From assembly GCF_020382885.2 (NCBI RefSeq), contig NC_058507.1, positions 2,373,715 to 2,437,714 on the forward strand: a DNA stretch of 64,000 bases. Direction: 5' to 3'. A program made the translations under genes and the position numbers. Every line of letters starts with the position of its first letter. The stretch's first letter is position 1. This stretch comes from Scatophagus argus. Its lineage: Eukaryota; Chordata; Actinopteri; Scatophagidae. Shown here in pieces: positions 22,951-34,900 of this stretch. The notes under the pieces were generated by a model. It made no database searches. It saw nothing but the letters and a program-made list of their open reading frames with translations, and was not told the DNA's origin.

Positions 22951-23022
22951 GCACAGCACAGCACAGCACAGCACAGCACGGCACGGCACAGCACAGCACA
23001 GCACAGCACAGCACAGCACACT
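22951..23022. repeat. GCACA pentamer tandem repeat
   Basis: About fourteen copies of GCACA run in a row, with two central GGCAC variants. Because 5 is not a multiple of 3 and the unit lacks stop codons, it opens false frames on both strands (Cys/Ala/Val-rich on the minus strand). Confidence 0.9.
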
Positions 23023-23509
23023 GCTGTTCACACTGATGTGTGGCCACAGGTGAAGCTTTTGACCAAAAAAGATCGGAGAAGCACTGCTTTTCTCTTTAAA
23101 TTTGGGAGACAGAAACAAATATCGCACAGGAACATATTAGGTGCGTAAATGGGGAGAGAAATATTAAACACACAAACTTTTAGCTGAATGAATTTCAAAA
23201 ATAATGAAAAGACAGGAATAATAGCGTCAGAATTCAAATCTGATCCTCTCAAACCGTCCACAGTGGATGTTCTCCCCCGACAGCTTCGTTCACCACGTGA
23301 CAGAAGCTCTCGACGTGATGATGAACGAGGTAAGGTTTCGTACGACTCAGTTTAAGGCTGAAATCCTCACCGCACACGCCAGGAAACATTGTTACTGGAT
23401 GAACGGGTGTCAGCCTGAATCAAAAGGGTTTACAGACGCAGATTTTCAGGGCTTCAGTCTGTCTAACTGAGGCTGCAGACGGCGAGTTCCAGGCCTGTCG
23501 CTAATGTGA

Positions 23510-23835
23510 CTGAAGAAGAAGAAGAAGAAGAATCAGCTTTATTGGCAGCATATATATTTTACATACACACACTGAATTCGTCTTCTGCATTTGGTCCATC
23601 CTTAGTTGCACACACACGCACACACAGTGAAACACACACAGGAGCAGTGGGCAGCATATTGGGGGGTTAAGTGCCTTGCTCAAGGGCACATCAGCCAGCT
23701 AATGGAGTGGGAGCAATTTTTTCATATTAATCTCTCCACCACACCCGAATTTTTCCTGCCTGTCCGGTGGGGGAATCGAACCGGCGACCCTCCGATCACA
23801 AGCCGCCTCTCCAACCTCTAGGCCACGGCTGTACA
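23510..23835 (-). repeat. tRNA-derived SINE
   Basis: Read on the minus strand, the head has an A box TGGCCTAGAGG (23815-23825) and, 32 bp later, a perfect B box GGTTCGATTCC (23772-23782). The body includes the complement of GTGCCTTGCTCAAGGGCACA, and the tail is a GAA/TTC microsatellite at 23515-23532. This is the structure of a Pol III SINE. Confidence 0.75.
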
Positions 23836-24699
23836 GCGAGAGTCTCACTTTTCATACACAACTAAGAAACTATTCATTCAGTCAGATTCGGCGATAAAAG
23901 CACACGTAATGCTGTGTGTGAGCCGTGTTGCCTAAGCTGTGAACGTATTGTTGAACCTTTTGTGCCAGCGTTTGTGCAACTGCTGTTTCTTCATGCTCCC
24001 CTTCCCTTTTGCTTTGTTGGAAACAGTTTGCTCCCTGCTCCTTTATATTGACTGCAGCCATGCGGCGTGAGAGGGGATTTCATTGCTTACACATGATTTC
24101 GGTCGGTGAATGTCGTCCCCTGGTTTCAGATCCCGAGGACGATCGTGAACGTGGTGCAGATTCTTCCCATGAAGCCTCTCAGAGAAGTTCAGAAACTGAC
24201 TGTCAGCTTCAAAAGTCACCTGAGTTTTCTTCTTTTGCTTTTGTGTCGTGTCAGTCTACATCTTTCTAAAGTCTCAACGATTCAACAATGAGCCAGTTTG
24301 ATTTCCAGTTTCAGGAAGTTAACACATTCTACTGATATACGCATCAACTTGATTTGACCAGAATGAACTTTTCTATCAGTTCTATCAAACCTTTGAAGAG
24401 AGAGCGACTTTGCGTTGTAATTTAAAGAGGGTTTAGGGGTCAGATAATCGGCTTCTTTTACTAAAATCTCCAATCTCAAAACGAAAAAGGCTTTCATATT
24501 TCATCTGCTTTATATCAGATATCTGACCTGATAATCTGTTAATTTCTGATAATCCAATAATGTGATAATCTGCTCACAGGTGTTTCTGCTCTTGCCTCAT
24601 TCGACCTGAAGGAAACTCCCCAGAACTGCAGGAGCTGGTTGAGATTAATTATGAATTCCAGGTGAGTGTGACGATCGAGGGGATACTAAGCCTGTCCAC

Positions 24700-25064
24700 A
24701 CTCGGGTCTTGACGTTGCTTTCATAAAAATCACAGATTTAAATGCCTGAACAAGAAAAAGACAAGAAAATCTCCTTTTTTTAATCTCCTCTGAATAATAA
24801 AACTGTTATTTCGCAGCCACCATCTGGTACAAGACGGGACACTGGTGCCACAAAGGGAGTTCCTGTCCACATGACCCCCTTGAGCCAATCAGGAGCAGTG
24901 TTCAACTGTCACCCAAAACAATCTTTGGGAAAAATTAATTTGAGGCGTACTCTGATTTTCAGTTTGGCAGATGGGGAGGCGTTCATGAGCTGTACTGCAT
25001 CCAGCCACCAGGGGGCCATACAGATGTTGTGTGAATAATATATGTATAAAGTCACTCAGTGTTG
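24700..25064. other. Spacer downstream of the plb1-like locus
   Basis: No further plb1 exon or other gene recognised. Confidence 0.4.
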
Positions 25065-25410
25065 TAGTCGAGTCACCAAACTTCGAGTCCGAGTCCAGTT
25101 TCGAGTTCCCATTGTTTGAGTCTGAGTCAAGTCCAAGTCATTAAAGGAAAAGAGTCGAGTCCAAGTCGAGTCCACTACTGATCCGAGTCAAGTCCGAGTC
25201 AAGTCCAATCCAAATAATATTTTTGTATAATGTTGAACATAGATATTATCTTATGCCAAATTACTCTGGTATATTACATAAAATAAAATAAAATTCTGAG
25301 GACTCGTCTCCGATTTCTGAGTCTGAGTCCAAATCCAAGTCAAGGGTGTTCAAGTCCGAGTCATGTCACAAGTCCTTAAAATTAGGTTTCCAGTAGAACT
25401 CGAGTCCGAG
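25065..25410. repeat. Degenerate GAGTCCAAGTC satellite-like block
   Basis: The sequence is built from GAGTC, AAGTC and CGAGTC units over about 340 bp (for example CGAGTCCGAGTCCAG and CAAGTCCGAGTCAAGTCC), interrupted by an AT-rich 100 bp segment at 25210-25300. The unit is 5 to 7 bp and irregular. Confidence 0.75.
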
Positions 25411-25419
25411 TCCTGCAGT

Positions 25420-26193
25420 CACTGGCTAGCAACGTTAAGTAACGTTAGCTCTGATATTAGCCTCGCTGCTCACATTTGCTTCTTCAGTCTGAGTTATTAT
25501 TATAATTTGGGTCTAAAGCCCTCACCAACCTCCTCTTTTTCTTCTTCTCTTTTTATGGAACTCTGGCATTATGTACCGGTCCCGGTATAACAGGCACGTT
25601 TTTCAAATCCAGAAGACTTATTATTGTTCACTGGTCTTATATCAGTATTTTAGTACTTCTTCGATTACTGTGAATCGTACTGAATAATTAAATCTATGTG
25701 CTGCAGTACCGCCATGCAGCCACGGGGGGCAGCAGAGTCACTGTTTACAGGCAGAGAGCAGCTGGCTGCACGAGCCCTTGGCTGGTAGCGTGGAGTTGAA
25801 TCCAGAGACAGGCAGGCAGGAGGTCGCTGTAGTAGTTTCTTTAAAAAGTTGCATAAAGTCGCAGGTGAACCAGTCCAGGGTGTGTCGTTTAGATGGTGAC
25901 CGACTCCAGACTTCGAGGTAACGACTTGTTGATATGAAAGAGTCGCTCAGGGCGGAAAACTACTCCATTTAGTTCGGGCTCGCTTACTTCTGCATGGTCG
26001 CTAGCTAGCTAACTGTTAGCTGCAGGAGCTACTTGGCTAGCTGGCTAGCGAGGTCCAGCCCAAAAGTTGTTTACCACAAGTTGTGGATGTGGTCACCCCT
26101 TGAGCTTTTCACGACTTTTCTCTGGGATAAGAGAGCAAGGACCAAAAAAATCACACTGGATTTAACACTGCGCGCTGTTAGGAAACTAGCAGG
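25420..26193 (+). promoter_or_regulatory. larp1b: larp1b promoter and 5' UTR region
   Basis: TAGC/GTTAGC-rich clusters at 25424-25465 and 26002-26050 flank the presumed start. The last 150 bp before the ATG have no competing in-frame start. The exact transcription start cannot be placed. Confidence 0.4.
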
Positions 26194-29100
26194 ATGTCCG
26201 CAGAGGTTGAGAGTAGTCAGGTTTACTCAGGTTTGACAGCGGCCAGCTCCAGCGTAGCTGAGGAGAAGAGCCAAAACAAGTCCGATGGGACTCCTCTGCA
26301 GAAAGAACGCGAAGAACAGGGGCAGAAAGACTCGGAAAAGCAGCTAGCAGATGGCCACAGCTCCGAGGCAGCCAAGAGCCCGACGGACAAGCACAAGAAC
26401 TACAAAGAAAACGATAAGGAAAATGACCAAAGCAGCAACGCTGACTCGGCTGGTGAGGCGGTGAAGAGTAAAGTCGTTGACGCTCCTCCGCCGAAAACCA
26501 ACCCGTGGACGAGGAGGACCACGGGCAGAGTCCCGAGCAACAATATCAACTCCAGCTCCCAAGAGAGAGGTGAGAATGTGTTGTATTCCCACTCAGGGGA
26601 GCGGATTGTCGCCACTAAACTGTTCAATAAAGTTCCAGCTCAGCACACCGCTCGCCCAGCAGCGGCGGCGGCGGCGGCGTCCGAGCACGTTGTTACAGCA
26701 TTTTGACAGCCTCACTGCACGGAAAACCACTTAGATCTCCAACTGCTCGGGTCTGTCAAACCCAAGTTGGGTTTTCTTTTTATTTTAGGGTTGAATGAAG
26801 TGCGTGAACATGGATGCCAGCGCAGTCGGGAGGTGTTTATGGTGGCATACTTGCCCCATCCCCCTCTGTGCTCGGATTGCTCCGGAGCACCACGTGTTGA
26901 TTGCTGACAACTGCTACTTCTTTTGCGTCTAACTTTGCCACCAGCGGCCAGCTCTCCCACCGCTTTCCCCTGTCGGAAAGGCCAGTGACAGAGTGCCACG
27001 GCTGCTGTTGGTTAGATGCAACCTGGAGGGGGGGGAAGCTACATTATTAGCCATAACCAGCCACCCCAGTTGGTGCTGTGTCAGTGTGAGAAAGCTAAGG
27101 CAGCCTGGCTAACTGCTGCTACTGCAGAGACACGTTCTGCATGTCCAATGGCCTGGCTGCCTGCAGTTCCTCCCACCAGCCTGTTCACCACTGTCATTAG
27201 TGAAAGCACAAGTATGTGAACAAAGTGGCTGGACAGGTTGAAAGTTAAAGTAGGCTCCTGCTCTGATACTTGGGGGTTAATCTGGTGGTTGTGTGGGACG
27301 TTAAGAAAGAAGCGCTCAGATCAAAAAACATAGTAAAAAAAACATCCACACTTTTAAATTCTGAATGATATGAAGCAGCAAATACATTACAAATCGTAAT
27401 GATTATAATCTGTATAGCTCATTTGATGTCTGAAATGCAGTTCAAAGTGCTTTACAAAACAAGAAATAAATAAATAAAAGCGAATACAATTTGAACTGTT
27501 TCTTAAATTAAATAAATAACAGTCAGTAATTTCTCCAGTTGATTTTTTTGAAAACTTTCTTAAATTTGTAAAATGTCAGTCCCACCACAAGTTCTTAGAA
27601 CCCAGTGTTTTATTTAGACTGCCAGTTTTGCTTGATAAACAACAAGTTGACTATCAGCAACTTTGATAATTAATGACTAATGATTAGAACTTCAAATAAC
27701 TAGAGGTTACTCTTTCACAGCAGAGTGAGAGGTGATTATTTGCTGATTATTTCCTAACATCCCATGTGATGCAGCGGATGTCTTGGTTTGTCCACCCGAA
27801 GGACGTGTGTTTTCTACACATAAGAGACTCACATTTGAGAAGTTGGACTGAATAACTAGCAACAACTAATTATCAGAAATGTTCTTCAAGAATGATGTAT
27901 TTATTTATTTATTTATTTAGATCTGCTGTTCATTTTAACATTTCAGTGCTAAAAGCAAACAGCTGTTTGGATATTGAAAGCTTTAATTCGAATGGGACTT
28001 GGATTTTAACTTTATCGGTAGCAATATTTAAAGGTGTACTGTAATGCTTTCATTTTTCCCACACACTCCTGTTGAAAAACATCTTTTGGCTCGCTCATGG
28101 CACAGAACAGATGGATAATCAGCAATTAGTCAAAAATTATTTTTTTATGTTAGCTTAAAACGAGTGTCATTTTGTACCAGCATGTTGTATTTTTTTTCCC
28201 TCATCTGGATAACACGTCTGGATGCAGGTCGTGTTTTAGCAGCGAGGCTGCTTCTGAAACTAACGCGTGTATTAGCATGTTAAAACAATATGAGAGGTTT
28301 TTATAGTATGTCCAAATCCTTAGTCTGAAACCAGTAGTAGCTGCACTGCAAACTATTTCCTGTGAAATATTACAGTATGAGAACACTTGACACTGCGTAA
28401 AAATCCCACAGTGCAGTGCGGTATGACGGACAACAACATGGCAGACCATAGCAGGTCAAAGCGGCTCTGCTGTAACGGCACACTTGCTTTAGTAAGTGTA
28501 AGTTTTAACTTCTCTGGGTGTAATAGGTGTTTTAAATTCCTTCATCGTTGGCACGGGTTGCCATGGTTACACGTCTCCACTTTGCGGGAAGTTGAGCAGT
28601 GCTGAGATCCACGCTACTGTTTAATCACATAAAAGCCGTGTTGAATGATGGGGTACATGTTGACTGTGTGGTGCAGAGTGTGTGATTTCTCATGCAGGTT
28701 TAAATGAGGTCAAAAGTCAGGATGTCGGGGAGTTCAGTCTTATATTTGTGGACTTACTGCTTGCTTGCTCTTAGAATCGGATTAACTTTCTGTCTGTACG
28801 ATCAGCTAACTAATTAATTGGCTAATCATACGGCTCAGAAATAAAACCATGGCTTCTTGGGATCCAAAACTGAACTTGAGTTGTGCATGTGTGTGTCAAA
28901 TCGCAGAGCGACGAACGGGTTGGGAGCTATATTTGAAGCGTTCGGCTGTGGCGAGAGCACAGGCATCATTTTACAGCCTTACTGTACAAACAGCTTTGTG
29001 GGTGGACGTCTGCAGGCTCGGTCAGTCAGGCAGGCAGGCAGGCAGGCAGGCATACACCCATTCATGTCGAAGACTCGGCCCCAGCGTCTCTTATCAATCC

Positions 29101-31890
29101 GACCATCCTCTGCCGAGCGATAGGGACTGTCAGCCTGCAGCGGGCCACTCCCAGCCTGCAGCCTGCAGCCGCATACTGCATACTGCCACTGGCTGTACTC
29201 AAAACACCCTCAACGAGTTCAGCCGCCGAGTCCCTGAGAGGGGGAGAGGATATTTGTTCATTCTGTACTGACAGAAATTCCCAATGCTGCACAGCAGAGC
29301 GTGTAGGAGTACTCCAGTGTTGAGCAACGTTCCAGGGTGGCGACCTGCTCACTGGTGTTTCTGAATTTAAAAAGGATAAAACTCTGTTGCATTCAGGCCT
29401 TGTCCTGTCGAATGTGATGATGTCCGTCTCAATTATTGATTCTGTATCTGCAGATCAACAAAACGCTCTGAAGGTGGTCCGTGCCAGCAAGCCCAGAACG
29501 AGAAAATCCAGCAAGGTAATGGCCTTTCACTTTTTTTAATTCATTTATGTATTTGTTTTTAAAAGCTTCCAAAGTTTATATGTTCTGCTCTTCATATCAT
29601 CAGGCGTCAACACGCTGCCGCCTTGTTCAGTTGCTTACTGTCTCGCCTGATTAAACTGAAGTTGTGTTTAAAAGTTAAAGTTTGGCTCTTTTGAAGTCGA
29701 ATTGTGTCATAATTCACCGCCGAAGTTCCTGTCGGGTGCTGACATGCAGGATGGGAAATTAACATCTGCCATTGGCCAAATGTTAGCTTGTTTAAGCTGC
29801 TGTCAGGCTGTTCTGTTTGCTTGTTCCAACCAGTTTTTCAACTGTTTCAAGTTGTACAAAATTTTATGGTCTCAACTGCTGCAGTTTATGTGCTTTATTT
29901 TATATATTTTTTCTTATGCCTTTTTTGTTTGTCCCAGAATACAACATTTTAATGGTCACAGACGCATGTCGGAGGTTGCAGTATAAATACTAGAGATGCA
30001 GAGGAGCAGAAACTACATCTGAGTCTTTCTTATCCTCTGGTTTGAATACACTGCAGGTTCAAGAACTTCATTTTTTAAAAGCAAAAACACAAGAAGCAAA
30101 TGTGAGAAGCAGGAACTTACTGGTTATATGGAGTCCATATTGTGCACCTTTAAAAAAAATATCTGATCACAGACATGTTGTATTTTTAATTTAGTTATGT
30201 ATGACTTTGGCAAATGTTTGCAAAGGTTCGAAGTGCTGAAATATGTTCTGTAATGCTTCATACAAGATCAAATATGTTGTGTGTCAAACAAAAACTTAAA
30301 TAACTAGTTTTGTCAGTTTTTTTTAGTTCAGTTTGCTCAGCCAATAATTCTGTTGACAGAAAATTAAATTTGAAACTTTAAATTAGTTAAATTATGATAT
30401 GAGGTAACACCCTGTCCTGCATACTGGGATTTCTGTTTCTGTTTTTTCTGATTTCACAGTAAATTGTGATCAGTGTTGTTCTGTCAGTAAGTGACAGGTA
30501 AAAATTTAATTAGCGCACCCTTTATAATATATTTTCTCTGTGGCTTTATTCATGTATTGGAGACTCACGTTTTTGTTCAACCAGGAATTCAGATGAATTT
30601 ATTTTTTTCCTAATAATGTTCTTAAAGGTATTCAGTGACATTTTTCAGTGTTATGATAACAAGCGTTTTACATTATCCCACTAATCCACAGGTGGCGCAT
30701 ATGTGCTAAAATATATTATGTTATATTTACAGTGGAAGCATAGAGTAGCAGAAAAGCAAACTTCTCGAATCAAGTTGAAGTACCTCAGATCTGTACTTAA
30801 GTACAGTACTTGACTGAATTGTTTTTAAGTGTCTTTTCATCTGTGGTGTGCTATTATTAAGTTTTGACACTGAGGTTAAATGTTTCTTGTAAATATATTT
30901 TTGCTCCAGATATCGATTATCGGCTGACTAATAGTTGTTATCGACTCTGAGAAAAGCCTTATCGGTCTGTCCCTGCAAAATATGCAGTAATGCAGTGGTA
31001 GAGACATGCATGTAAACATGCATGTAAACAATCCTGGATTCAAAACATTTAAAAACAACAGTATTGCAGTTGTTTTGTAAGAATTAAATTTATTACACAG
31101 TAATAAATTGTTTACTAAAAAAGCTTTACGGTGCTCCTTTAATCCTGAACAGAACCCCCGGTTCAAAACATGGAATTTAAGGCTTCTATGATCCCCACAT
31201 TAACACACAACATCAAAAATAAAAACAAATCAGTGGCATTAAAGTTCGCTGATGCCGTTTTATACGTCGATCGTGATATATTTTCCGTTGATAGCTGTGT
31301 TATGCAGATTTGTCGACTTTTGAGACGAGCTCTGCTCTCAGCTGCTTTAGCCTTTTCTGTCTTGTGATTTGGGTGAACTGACCCTTTAAGCCAAGACCCT
31401 GGGGGTCAGTCCACATGCGTCTGTGAGAGTTGTTTAAAAGCCAGAAGTTTAGTTTTGTTGGATGGTTGGATGATTGTGAGAGCAGTTTGTGTTTTTCTGC
31501 CCACTTGGGGTCCGAGTGTGACGGTAACCTCGACTATCTAACCTTGATCTCCTATCAGGCTGTCCAAATTTACAACATTGGCGGTGGTGGAAAGTGACTG
31601 TGGCTTGTTTATCGTCGTTGTTTGCAGTTTCCCCCACAGACGGAGCACTGACCTCCTTTTCCTCTCAGCTGGTTTCTACCAGAAAGGCACCAGTTCGACT
31701 CTTCTCGACCCCCACGCGGTGTCAAACAAACACCCAAATGAGTCCGGGAGTCTTGGATTGATTTGTCAGTGTTGAACTGATGATTTGTTGTCGTTAATTT
31801 ATTTCTTTCTTTCCAAATTTTTACAGTCAAGTGACTTCAGTGATATCACAAACTGGCCCACACCTGGTGAACTGGCCAAAGAGGTATGAC

Positions 31891-31926
<36 letters not shown>

Positions 31927-34900
31927 TGTCTCATTAGCTAAAAGAGGAATTATTGTGTAAATGATTCATACTTACCAAAGGTTTTGGAATACATCCTGGA
32001 ATTCCCTTTTAAATCAAACATTAACAGTAATTGAATGAGTACTCTGACCTGTTACTTAAGTAGAGGTACTAATACCACATTGCAGAAATACTCTAATAAT
32101 GTTACTTACTAGTACTTTAAGTGTAATCGGAAAGACCTGCCGTAATACATTAATTATTAAAAGTACTGATTGACAGGATTTTACTGTTGCAGTGGGTTGA
32201 GATGGAGCTCATTTTGAACTCTTTATTAACACTTTAGTTATTGATTCATGTGCTGATAATCTTCTCCAGTGATCGATCGATCGGCTTGTAAAAATTCTGA
32301 AAATAACGAAAAATGTCGTCATCACAGATGGTTGTGACACCTTCACAAACATCCAACCAACAAAATTGCTAAAAATAAATTAACATTCAAATGTTTTCAT
32401 GTGAAAAATGACTTCCACGATTCTCATTACATTTTCTGTCAATCGACTAATTGATATATTAATTGAATAAACAATTCAGATGTACTTGTATAATGTAGTT
32501 TAATTATTGTAGTTTAATATTGTAGTAATTGTAGTTTAATGTTTTATAAAACTCTTCTTGTGTTTTGTGTGTAAAAGTCTTCACTTGTGAAGTTAACTTG
32601 TAACTGAAGATGCTTGTAGTAAAAACATTCAACGTTTCCCTCCCCCTACTTCCTCCCTTCCACAGTTGGGCGGAAGTAGAAAGTGGCCTGAGAAGAAAAT
32701 ACAAGTACCTCATATTTGTACGACTTGAGTTAAATGTACTTCGTTACGTTCCCCTGCAGATTAAAAGCAGCGACTCGTTTGTGTTCTGCTGCTTTTTATT
32801 GAGCAGGCTGCTTGGATTACAGAAGAGCTTTTCTGGTTTGTGCTCACTAGATGGAGCACTAAAAACATGAAGCGATAGTGCAGCTTTTCACTCAGCAGTC
32901 ATTTGGTGTGAAGTTATAGAAACTCGACACAGAAAATAAAACATTCTTCAGGTGCTCCTGTTGGGGTTTACGTTACAATCCTTTATTTTGATGAGTATAA
33001 TCTTTTAAAACGCTGATCGGTTTGACACAATCCTCTTGTGTGTGTCTGAAGAATATTTTCATTTTCCTGAAATAATTTGATGTCAGAAGGAAAAACACCA
33101 AAGTAATGTCCTCCCCTTTTAAAGTGTAAAACACCCATTGGTTTGTGTTGTGAAATGATCCATAAAACCAAAATTTGTTGGTCAAAGTCATCACTGGACC
33201 AAACAAGAATCACTCGACAGCAATGAGCCACGGCTCCCCAAAACGCTAAAAAATAAAGTAAAGAAGAGCCTCATGTTGTGAAGAGTTAAACTGGAGATTC
33301 TCGCTTTGCGGCGCGTTTGAAGGACTAAGCGTGATTATGTGTAACCAAATATTTTCTTTCTTTTTTATTTTAATTGTCTTCTGACCCCCTTGGTGATTTG
33401 ATTCACACCAGTCAGTGTAGTTCAGGATTTCAGAAAGGTTAAGAGTACCAACCAAGAGCACGTGAGGCTTCGTCAAAGCTCGCCTTTCTGTCTTCCAGCA
33501 ACAGCAAAATGTCCTCAACAACAACGGAAAGAAGCCTCCTTCCTCACGCAGAGAGAAGGAGAAGAGGAAGGAGCGGACGGAGAGGAAGTCTGAGAGCAGC
33601 CATGACGGCGGCGAGAGTAAAGAGAACCAGGAGGCTCAGCTGGACCCGCTGGGAGAGCAGCCCAAAGACGGGGAGCCCAAGGCGATGCAGGACGCCAAGA
33701 GCGCCGCCCTGAAGAAGAGAGGAGGTGAGGGTGAGGAGCGATTCTCACCTGACATATGCTGAGCAGCATCCTGTAAATAGTCTGATGGTGTGAAATGATT
33801 CATCTCCACAGTGTCAGCTAAAACGTTCACGTCATGTAACCGTTTCTGACTATTAGAATCCACTGTGGAGATGAATGTTTTCGCAGGATGACGATGATTT
33901 GTTGTGTGCATGATGTCAGTAACTATCGATCACGGTTTGGTCATTTCTGATTGGTGCGGTTTGATGCATGCTCTGCTCTGGTAATCATACGTGTGGCACT
34001 CACCCTGATTCACTCCCGTCTCGCAGCCATTTAAACAGGAAATAAGAGGCTAAGGGACACACGACTTCATCAAGCCAGAAAACGTAGTAAAGAAAATGAG
34101 TTGAGATTGTTGGCTTGAGATTCCCGCAGGCTTTGAGAGTTCGTTGGTTGTACAATGTTGTTGAATATGTACTTTGACTAAAGACAGATGCTGCCATGAA
34201 TGCAGAATCATTTAAACTCGCTCTTTTTCAAGGGCAGATCTGGTGTTTTTTTATACCCGGGCCCTATGTTTACATATTTTGGTCTGTAAATGATTAATAC
34301 TTCGCGAATGTTTTGAAACTGGTCCAGTAGGCCTTCTCAGCCACCAGCTGGGACAAGACCGCAATGGCTGCAATCTTTTGGGGAAGCTCTACAGTGTCTG
34401 ACATTGCAGACTGGATGCCTACAAAGAGACACTTTCTGTTAAAGAGTAAAATACTTTTTGTCTAACCAGAAGCTGCCGCCATGTTGCTCTCAGATCAACG
34501 TTCAGTCTGCTACGTGTCACAGCACACGGAGTAGAAAACATGTCATAACTCAGCAAGCCGATCTCATTCTTTGTTCCCCCGACAGCAAGATTGATTGAAC
34601 GCTAATTCAAGTGGGGCTTTCGAGCTACAACTTGACTCACAGTCTTTCAATATGTCATATATATTTCAGTCATTCATTTCTCTGTCAAGACTTAAAATTA
34701 CTTCACCGTGTGAAGACCCAGCAGGAACGTCTTTGTTGTTGCTGTCTTGATAGTTCAGGATTGTGGGGTGGTCACTAAAAACACACGTTGATGCTGAAGT
34801 TCAGCTGATGATTTGATTTGTTCCAAACTGAATCGGGACAAAATTCTTCAAGCTCTGTTTTCGGTGTGCAATCATCGCTAGGCAACAAACGTAAGTGGGT

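Larger units (their letters stand above)
19376..24661 (+). pseudogene. Phospholipase B1-like gene remnant lacking the catalytic-core exons
   Basis: Five exon-like segments with splice signals resemble one PLB1 unit. At 19376-19443 a start reads MSSMLSPVLFVLYLHVGHTS, a plausible signal peptide. At 19635-19653 it continues as EEDFTQ (a competing acceptor at 19622 breaks the frame). At 21262-21355 come DFLQRRLRPPFSCPD and PSPAVPTSG, the usual lead-in to a PLB1 lipase unit. At 23264-23329 is SPDSFVHHVTEALDVMMNE. At about 24130-24200 is IPRTIVNVVQILPMKPLREV. At 24580-24661 is CSCLIRPEGNSPELQELVEI. The exons that should carry the GDSL serine block between 21355 and 23264 are not found; a Penelope fragment, a MITE-like element and a satellite lie there. 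No exon of the later lipase segment is seen after 24661. I read this as a broken gene. The lead-in resemblance is from memory of PLB1 and was not aligned. Confidence 0.6.

Noticed and set aside
22745-23047. Cys-rich minus-strand frame that looks like a small secreted protein
   Set aside because: The Cys/Ala/Val pattern is produced entirely by the GCACA tandem repeat.
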